Source: Flavipsychrobacter stenotrophus (GTDB taxonomy: Bacteria; Bacteroidota; Bacteroidia; Chitinophagales; Chitinophagaceae). Taken from it: a stretch of 20,227 nucleotides of DNA. The DNA lies in assembly GCA_947379685.1 (NCBI GenBank), contig CANCOG010000023.1, forward strand, positions 1-20,227. The letters are read 5' to 3'. Shown piece by piece: positions 14,965 through 20,227 of the stretch. Positions within the stretch are counted from its first letter, which is position 1, and the number at the start of each line of letters is the position of its first letter. Under the pieces are notes generated by a model. The model made no database searches. It was not told the origin of the DNA and was given only the letters and a program-made list of their open reading frames with translations. Made by a program: the position numbers and the translations under genes.

Positions 14965-15990
14965 TTATTGAGTAACTACCTCTGTAGCATTGACGAATTC
15001 CAGGGCTTTTGCAACCATGTTCTTGGAGCCTATAAATACGGGAACGCGCTGATGCAATTCAGTTGGCTGAATGTCCAGGATATCCTGAGTGCCGTTACTT
15101 GCGGAACCGCCGGCAGCCTCTACTATAAAGGCCATTGGGTTACATTCGTACTGAAGGCGAAGTTTGCCATTCGGCGAACTTTTATCAGCAGGGTACATGA
15201 AAATTCCACCCTTAATTAATGTACGGTGCAGATCGCCTACCATAGAACCGATATAGCGGTGCGAATACGGCCTGCCCTCCTCTTTCTTGCTTTCCATGCA
15301 ATAATTGAGATATGCCTTCATGCCTTCACTGAACTTAACTGTATTACCCTGGTTGAGCGAATAGATTTTACCATTCTCAGGCACCCGTATGTTTGGGTGT
15401 GAAAGACAGAACTCACCGATGGTTGGCTCCAAAGTAAAGCCATTCACACTTATTTTGGTTGCATACACCATCATGGTGCTCGAACCATAAATAATATATC
15501 CTGCTGCCATTAGCTTGCTACCTGGTTGCAAAAAATCAGCTTCGGTACATTGTTTGCCCAGCTCACTTACTCTACGGTAAATGGAGAATATTGTGCCAAT
15601 TGACGCGTTTACATCAATATTGGAAGAACCATCAAGTGGGTCAAACAATACCACATATTTTGAGTTTGCCGAAAAAGTATCTTCATAAGAAACGTGATCA
15701 TCGTTTTCTTCTGATGCAATACCCGCGCAGTCAGTGCTGTTTTTGAGTACATGAATCAGCGTATCATTAGCCAGAACATCCAGCTTCATCTGCTCTTCAC
15801 CCTGAACATTCGTATTACCCTGCTTTCCTAAAATATCTGAAAGTCCGGCTTTACGCACATGTTTGTTAATTACTTTACCTGCCAGCGCAATATCCCTGAG
15901 CAATGAAGATAATTCACCAGTTGCCTGCGGAAACTTCCGGGTTTCCTGAATGGTGAACTCGTCAAGTGTTATCAATTTACCTTGTAACAT
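14965..15990 (-). CDS. fbp: Class I fructose-1,6-bisphosphatase
   Basis: FBPase hydrolyses fructose 1,6-bisphosphate to fructose 6-phosphate in gluconeogenesis, in the cytoplasm. The 341-aa product fits class I enzymes. Metal-site motifs are present: SEEN (93-96) with its two Glu, and DPLDGSSNID (117-126). The sugar-phosphate region is RYIGSMVGDLHRTLIKGG, and the late metal/substrate block is KLRLQYECNPMAFIVEAAGG. The start is set at ATG 15990 (MLQGKLITLDEFT), the usual N-terminus; the frame extends 12 codons further but that stretch overlaps the likely promoter. TAATTTTA at 16022-16015 on the minus strand is one base off the -7 consensus, without a well-spaced TTG. It appears monocistronic. 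Confidence 0.96.
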   Translation of the reverse strand: MLQGKLITLDEFTIQETRKFPQATGELSSLLRDIALAGKVINKHVRKAGLSDILGKQGNTNVQGEEQMKLDVLANDTLIHVLKNSTDCAGIASEENDDHVSYEDTFSANSKYVVLFDPLDGSSNIDVNASIGTIFSIYRRVSELGKQCTEADFLQPGSKLMAAGYIIYGSSTMMVYATKISVNGFTLEPTIGEFCLSHPNIRVPENGKIYSLNQGNTVKFSEGMKAYLNYCMESKKEEGRPYSHRYIGSMVGDLHRTLIKGGIFMYPADKSSPNGKLRLQYECNPMAFIVEAAGGSASNGTQDILDIQPTELHQRVPVFIGSKNMVAKALEFVNATEVVTQ

Positions 15991-16214
15991 TATTTTATAG
16001 TTTAGTATTTTACGTAAAATTAACAAGAACTAGGGAAAGTGCACCTATAAAAGCGCCAAAAAACCCGAAACACCTGTCTATATGCACATAAATGCCCATT
16101 CAAAAGTTGCCAAAACCACTAAAACGGCCTGTATAAGCAACGGGATTTCGTGACTGACCAGAGGATGTAATTGAATATTGCCGTTACTTTGGCATTATTT
16201 TCATAACATTTGCC

Positions 16215-16943
16215 GTGTTGTACTATCTATTGCGAAATATAACAATTATCTGCTGTATTTCTGCTCTAATGAGCGGCTGTATCATACTACGGGAAAATGC
16301 TAAGTATAATTTCAATGATGGCATTTACCGCACCCATCAATTCTCTAAGGAAAAGGTCTATGTCTTACATGTTGACGAAGATACAATTGCCGTTTTTCCA
16401 GTGTTGACCTTTCCTGATTCTACCGCAATTCTGACAAAAAAGCGCGTGAACTACACCAGCATGCAACGCAAATTCAAGGACAATAAAATGATCCATACAT
16501 TTTATAAACCTTCTTTCGATGTAGACTTGCTTACGATACCACTGAAGTTCCGACCGGCAACCTTTGATGTACCTAACCAATTGATCACAACTTTTAATGG
16601 TGCTGTTTTTGGCGGATACAGAATTGATGCATATAGTCTGCACTACAACCGGACCCCTATAAATACCTATAAACAAACGACCAGACATACGGGTTATAGT
16701 GCAGGTGTCTATGCGGGCCTGGGCAATTCAATTATCAATCCGTGGGTACTTAAGAATCCCAATATTAACGTCGAATACGAAGGTGTGACGCTAGTAACCG
16801 GCATTTCAGCGAATGTAGCCGCAGACAAAATTACATTTGGCCTCTCATTTGGTTTTGACCACCTGCTTGATAAATACAGCAGTGAGTGGATCTACCAGGG
16901 GAAACCTTGCGTTGGTTTTACCTTGGGGTTGGACCTCTACTAA
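16215..16943 (+). CDS. Predicted lipoprotein of unknown function
   Basis: I do not recognise this family. The 242-aa product starts with a hydrophobic segment (about 3-21) ending in ALMSGC, a plausible lipobox with Cys22, so it is probably an exported lipoprotein. The mature part is rich in strands and aromatic residues. It ends with alternating sequence (KITFGLSFGFDHLL, then GFTLGLDLY with a terminal Tyr), reminiscent of outer-membrane beta-structure. The start is GTG 16215 or TTG 16218; no ATG precedes the hydrophobic segment. TTG at 16171-16173 and TACTTTG at 16185-16191 resemble promoter elements, but the -7 copy is one base short. It converges with the NAD(P)HX repair gene with only 46 bases between and no visible terminator hairpin. 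Confidence 0.65.
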   Translation: MLYYLLRNITIICCISALMSGCIILRENAKYNFNDGIYRTHQFSKEKVYVLHVDEDTIAVFPVLTFPDSTAILTKKRVNYTSMQRKFKDNKMIHTFYKPSFDVDLLTIPLKFRPATFDVPNQLITTFNGAVFGGYRIDAYSLHYNRTPINTYKQTTRHTGYSAGVYAGLGNSIINPWVLKNPNINVEYEGVTLVTGISANVAADKITFGLSFGFDHLLDKYSSEWIYQGKPCVGFTLGLDLY

Positions 16944-16989
16944 TCGTTACCGGAGATTCCACCCTTCCAAAATACCTGGGCAACGTAAA

Positions 16990-18513
16990 TCATGCAGTAC
17001 CGTTCGATCCATTACCCAACGTCAAAAATGCTTTACCGAGGTAATCAATAATATCTCCTGCAATCAAAGCTTCCTGAGAAAGTTCCTTTGCACCGAGATC
17101 GCCCGCCAGGCCATGCAGGTAAACACCCATTATTGCTGCTTCGTGAGGCGCATAGCCCTGAGCCAGGAGCCCTGTAATGATGCCGGTCAGCACGTCTCCT
17201 GCCCCACCGGTAGCCATACCTGAGTTGCCAGTGATGTTATACCAGCATTCGCCTTCCGTGGTGATGACGGCTGTATGATGGCCCTTGAGCACAATATTCA
17301 CATTATACCGCATCGCCTGAATACGGGCATTATCAACTTGTATCATGCTATTGGTGTTTTCTCCAAACATGCGTGCAAACTCTTTGGGGTGCGGGGTGAG
17401 CACTGACCCCTTGGGTAACTTACCGAGCAACTCGTGGTGGGCAGCAATAATATTCAATGCATCAGCATCCAGCACAAGTGGATGCATACTTGCCTCCAGG
17501 AATGTACTCAGCGCTTTCACACTATCCTCCCCTGTACCCATTCCTGGCCCAATTCCGATCGCCGAAAATTTCTCCCAATCCGAAATTGCCTGCAATGATT
17601 CTTTACCACTGGTGAGGCACATAGCCTCGGGAACTGCCGTTTGTACAATTTCGTAGCCGCATTGTGGCACCAGTGCAGTTACCAGGCCTGTTCCGGCACG
17701 CAGGGCAGCACGCGAACTGAGGCAAATAGCTCCTATTTTTCCATAACTACCTCCTGCAATGAGCGCACTACCAAAGGTGCCTTTATGTGCAAATGGTTCA
17801 CGAGGCTTGTACAGTGACATGATCACGTCCCGGTCAATAACCCGGTATTGTGTATGAGCATTGTTAATAAAAGTCTTATCGAGTCCAATGTCCAGTATCT
17901 GCAAGTTGCCCGCAAAGACAGACGATTCCTGATGCAGGAAGGTTCTTTTATAAAACTGAAAAGTAAGCGTATCATCTGCAACTAAAACCGGACTTTCCTT
18001 GTCTGGAATCACGTCAGCAGCCAGTCCACTAGGCATGTCAATTGCGACCTTCCGATTGGTCATCTTGTTGATTTGGGTAATGAATTTCCCCACCCAGCCA
18101 TCGGCGGGCCTGCTTAATCCCGTACCGAGTATCGCATCTATAATAACAATATGAGGAGGTAAATCTGTGATATAAGTATCGGGTTCCACAATAGTTACTA
18201 ACTGTTCATCGATTCTTTTCAGCCGCTCCAGATTTGACTGGCAGTCCTTTGACAGTTCATTACCAAACTTCAATAAAAAAGCCTTTACCCCGAAAGACCG
18301 GTGATGCAGCAATCGTGCGATAGCCAGCCCGTCGCCCCCATTATTGCCAGTTCCGCATAAAATAACGAATAGTGTTTCTTTAGGAAAATTAATGCGAATC
18401 CAGTCTACGCACTTATTTGCAGCGCGCTCCATGAGCTCCCCAGAATTAAGGCCCGATGCCTGTATAGTATAAGCATCACACTCCCGTATTTGTGCCGCGG
18501 TGAATATTTTCAT
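16990..18513 (-). CDS. nnr: Bifunctional NAD(P)HX epimerase / ADP-dependent dehydratase
   Basis: This 507-aa fusion repairs damaged hydrated NADH and NADPH. The N-terminal YjeF_N/NnrE epimerase domain (about 1-220) shows GTGNNGGDGLAIAR (54-67), DAILGTGL with Asp126, and AIDMPSGL with Asp159. The C-terminal NnrD dehydratase domain (about 230-500), of the ribokinase-like fold, shows AGGSYGKIGA, LDADALN (348-354), LTPHPKEFARM and SGMATGGAGDVLTG, with the catalytic-base position Asp440. The fused length is normal for bacteria. A TTG-N20-TTAATTTG promoter lies so close upstream that the transcript may begin at or next to the ATG. It acts in the cytoplasm as a housekeeping metabolite-repair enzyme and is not in an operon here. 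Confidence 0.96.
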   Translation of the reverse strand: MKIFTAAQIRECDAYTIQASGLNSGELMERAANKCVDWIRINFPKETLFVILCGTGNNGGDGLAIARLLHHRSFGVKAFLLKFGNELSKDCQSNLERLKRIDEQLVTIVEPDTYITDLPPHIVIIDAILGTGLSRPADGWVGKFITQINKMTNRKVAIDMPSGLAADVIPDKESPVLVADDTLTFQFYKRTFLHQESSVFAGNLQILDIGLDKTFINNAHTQYRVIDRDVIMSLYKPREPFAHKGTFGSALIAGGSYGKIGAICLSSRAALRAGTGLVTALVPQCGYEIVQTAVPEAMCLTSGKESLQAISDWEKFSAIGIGPGMGTGEDSVKALSTFLEASMHPLVLDADALNIIAAHHELLGKLPKGSVLTPHPKEFARMFGENTNSMIQVDNARIQAMRYNVNIVLKGHHTAVITTEGECWYNITGNSGMATGGAGDVLTGIITGLLAQGYAPHEAAIMGVYLHGLAGDLGAKELSQEALIAGDIIDYLGKAFLTLGNGSNGTA

Positions 18514-18518
18514 GCTAC

Positions 18519-18549
18519 CAAATTAAGACATAATTCGCTTTGCCGGCAA
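18519..18549 (-). promoter_or_regulatory. nnr: Promoter of the NAD(P)HX repair gene, possibly leaderless
   Basis: On the minus strand a TTG (18549-18547), a 20-base spacer and TTAATTTG (18526-18519; one mismatch to TAnnTTTG) precede the ATG at 18513 by only five bases. If this is the promoter, the mRNA has essentially no leader. Confidence 0.5.
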
Positions 18550-18883
18550 AGACACGCTTCAAAAAGTGCACAACCCGTGGATTACCTAAAAAAACCAGCA
18601 AAATAAGTGGGGGAAATGGAACTCAAATTTGGCGGATTTGTTTGTACTTCTGTAACTTAGGTTTTATGTCCATGCACAGATATCAAACATAATATTCCAA
18701 AATACATGCGACCAGGCGAAAATTATCAGTGCAGCTAAACAGTTAATATATCAAAAAGAGTTCCCTTCCCCGCTTATTGCAAACAATCTGCTATGGCAGA
18801 TTTAAGACGGGAAAAACCAAACGAATAAAACTAATTCAACTGGCGCCAGCTATCTAAAATGGCATATTAATTGACACTGATTT
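18550..18883. other. Intergenic region without a recognisable gene
   Basis: This lies between the divergent NAD(P)HX repair gene and the lipocalin-like gene. I see no ORF worth calling and no tRNA. It contains a perfect 7-bp hairpin with a 4-base loop (18785-18802) and a 10-bp palindrome CTGGCGCCAG (18840-18849), which could be an operator or chance. Confidence 0.4.
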
Positions 18884-18912
18884 TTGCAACATCAATTTAT
18901 TTAGTAGCTTTA
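18884..18912 (+). promoter_or_regulatory. Candidate promoter of the lipocalin-like lipoprotein gene
   Basis: TTG at 18884-18886, an 18-base spacer and TAGCTTTA at 18905-18912 match the Bacteroidota promoter with one -7 mismatch. The predicted leader is about 25-27 bases. Confidence 0.5.
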
Positions 18913-18943
18913 GGGCTTTGAAATACAAAACTTATTTTAGTAT

Positions 18944-19609
18944 ATGAAAAAAACTCTTTTTTCCTTACTGGCCTTATTCCTGTTAGCTGAGTCTTGCACT
19001 AAAACCCCTCCCGATCCTACACATGGCACTATGCTGCGTACCGGGAAATGGAAAATATCTGCTGCAACCATAAGGATGAAGCTTCCTAATGGAAAAGATA
19101 CTACCATGGATTACATTCAGTTCATCCCTAAGTGCCACCAGGATGATTATATCAGATTTGATTCATTAAGCTATGGTTCCGTACATAATAATGGTACTTC
19201 CTGCTCAGTTGCCGATGCCGATTCAATTTCATTTGTATGGAGGCTGAAAAGCAATGAAACTGTTATGGATATCTTCAACGGGTTCACACTTATTGACTCC
19301 GTTGCTGAAACCATTCTAACACCATACCACTTTGATACATTATCCCAGGATCCGTTCCTGGTGCTGGATACAATTTCCAACGACCCGGCAAATATAGTCT
19401 TGGACACGGTTTGGGATCTGAACTTCAGTTCAGCGACAACGTCGAACATCAACATTTATAATGCTACGTTGTCTAATTTTACGCAGGCTTCATTTACGAT
19501 GGATTTTATTTTACCAGCGCACTACCCCGATTCAACTCACTTCCATGAGATGTCTCCGATAATACGCCCCGATAGTTTCCATTACCACGTGACATACAGT
19601 AATTTTTAA
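18944..19609 (+). CDS. Lipocalin-like predicted lipoprotein
   Basis: A 221-aa exported protein. The signal peptide is MKKTLFSLLALFLLAESC, with Cys18 as the likely lipidated residue; Glu at -2 is slightly unusual for a lipobox. The mature part resembles Bacteroidota lipocalin-like domains: an early Trp in TGKWKISAATI, then a Cys-x2-Asp-Asp block (CHQDDYIRFD, about residue 64) and a second Cys in GTSCSVADAD, followed by WRLKSNET. Those two cysteines may form a disulfide. The C-terminal ~80 residues, with repeated DTI/DTV and His-rich FHEM...FHYH segments, are less typical. Such proteins are often small-molecule binders at the cell envelope, but no ligand can be named. It is a single-gene unit with its own promoter and terminator. 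Confidence 0.7.
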   Translation: MKKTLFSLLALFLLAESCTKTPPDPTHGTMLRTGKWKISAATIRMKLPNGKDTTMDYIQFIPKCHQDDYIRFDSLSYGSVHNNGTSCSVADADSISFVWRLKSNETVMDIFNGFTLIDSVAETILTPYHFDTLSQDPFLVLDTISNDPANIVLDTVWDLNFSSATTSNINIYNATLSNFTQASFTMDFILPAHYPDSTHFHEMSPIIRPDSFHYHVTYSNF

Positions 19610-19628
19610 ATAACACAGGATATTACCG

Positions 19629-19659
19629 GAAACCACCGTGCCTGTGCCGGTGGTTTTTT
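19629..19659 (+). terminator. Terminator after the lipocalin-like gene
   Basis: AACCACCG (19631-19638) pairs with CGGTGGTT (19648-19655) across a 9-base loop, followed by a T-run to 19659. It isolates the lipoprotein gene from thrS. Confidence 0.82.
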
Positions 19660-19706
19660 CATAAATAAGTTCATTCGTACCTTAGCAAACTTTTATAACA
19701 GAGTTT

Positions 19707-20227
19707 ATGATAAAAATTACATTACCGGATGGCGCTGTACGCGAATACAATGCAGGAGTAACAGCCGGAGAAATAGCAAAATCGATCAGCGAGGGCCTGG
19801 CCCGAAAAGTACTTGCGGCAGAAGTGAACGGAGAGGTTTGGGATACGAGCAGGCCAATAAATAATGATGTAAACCTGCGCCTGCTTACATGGGACGACAA
19901 AAGCGGCAAATCTACATTCTGGCATTCTTCAGCACACCTTATGGCTGAAGCGCTGGAAGCGTTGTACCCAGGTGTTAAGCTGGGTATCGGCCCCCCTATT
20001 GAAACAGGTTTTTATTACGATATAGACCTGGGTGACCGTTCTATTGTGGAAGCTGACCTGGCCAAGATAGAGGCAAAGATGAAGGAACTTGCCAAGGTTA
20101 ATTCAAACTATGTAAGGCGCGACGTACCTAAAGATGAAGCAATCGCCTATTTCACCGAGAAAGGTGATGAATACAAGCTGGAATTGATTGACGGCCTGAA
20201 TGACGGAAGCATTACTTTCTATACTCA
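19707..20227 (+). CDS. thrS: Threonyl-tRNA synthetase, N-terminal part (cut by window end)
   Basis: ThrRS charges tRNA-Thr and edits mischarged serine. The 173 visible residues cover two N-terminal domains. The TGS domain (about 1-60) begins MIKITLPDGAVREYNAGVTA. The start of the editing domain follows, with the zinc-type motif HSSAHLMAEALE (near residue 73) and LGIGPPIETGFYYDIDL. The catalytic core lies beyond the window. The start at ATG 19707 gives the normal family N-terminus. TACCTTAG (19678-19685) is one base off the -7 consensus, 21 bases before the ATG. In many bacteria infC, rpmI and rplT follow thrS; here rpmI-rplT lie about 8 kb away on the other strand. Confidence 0.97.
   Translation, partial: MIKITLPDGAVREYNAGVTAGEIAKSISEGLARKVLAAEVNGEVWDTSRPINNDVNLRLLTWDDKSGKSTFWHSSAHLMAEALEALYPGVKLGIGPPIETGFYYDIDLGDRSIVEADLAKIEAKMKELAKVNSNYVRRDVPKDEAIAYFTEKGDEYKLELIDGLNDGSITFYT

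Noticed and set aside
1..20227. Mobile element, phage, defence island, tRNA or rRNA content
   Set aside because: I saw no transposase, integrase, toxin-antitoxin or nuclease gene, no terminal repeats and no cloverleaf or rRNA sequence. The name of the pRiA4b family is not evidence of a plasmid.

Overview
The window looks like chromosomal DNA of a Bacteroidota species, most likely in or near the Chitinophagaceae. The basis is: a type IX secretion (Por) C-terminal sorting domain on a large exported protein; several promoters with the Bacteroidota -7 element TAnnTTTG, some paired with an upstream TTG; few Shine-Dalgarno sequences; and a vWA/Bat-type membrane protein, RidA, class I fructose bisphosphatase and lipocalin-like lipoprotein of the kind common in that phylum. 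I see no transposase, integrase, phage gene, CRISPR array, tRNA or rRNA. The gene content is mostly housekeeping.

Layout. 1-1326: C-terminal part of a large single-pass membrane protein, cut by the window edge. 1501-2120: a small unknown gene (+) and a possible tiny convergent ORF (-), separated by a perfect 34-bp palindromic terminator. 2232-3156: a VOC/glyoxalase-fold protein and a RidA-family deaminase, closed by a strong terminator. 3404-5047: CTP synthase (pyrG), followed by a bidirectional terminator. 5135-9978 (-): an NHL-propeller/Ig-repeat protein carrying a type IX sorting domain, and upstream of it a two-component pair (7TM histidine kinase, then NarL-type regulator). 10109-10822 (-): a divergent arginyl/leucyl-tRNA-protein transferase-like protein. 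11009-11638 (-): rpmI-rplT with a -7 element and a terminator. 11954-13469 (+): a pRiA4b ORF-3-like protein and miaA (TTG start), probably co-transcribed. 13694-14884 (+): a GNAT-fold protein resembling YghO. 14965-15990 (-): fbp. 16215-16943 (+): an unknown lipoprotein. 16990-18513 (-): bifunctional NAD(P)HX repair enzyme. 18944-19609 (+): a lipocalin-like lipoprotein. 19707-end (+): 5' part of thrS.

How the genes fit together. Most are independent units between convergent terminators, not one pathway. Translation genes recur (rpmI, rplT, miaA, thrS). Central metabolism is represented by pyrG and fbp, and metabolite repair or detoxification by RidA, NAD(P)HX repair and perhaps the VOC protein. 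The only region that looks like a dedicated accessory module is 5135-9978, where a two-component system is read toward a secreted surface protein. Regulation of that protein by the pair is inferred from position only. I did not find convincing evidence of an undescribed system. The observations below are modest and graded accordingly.
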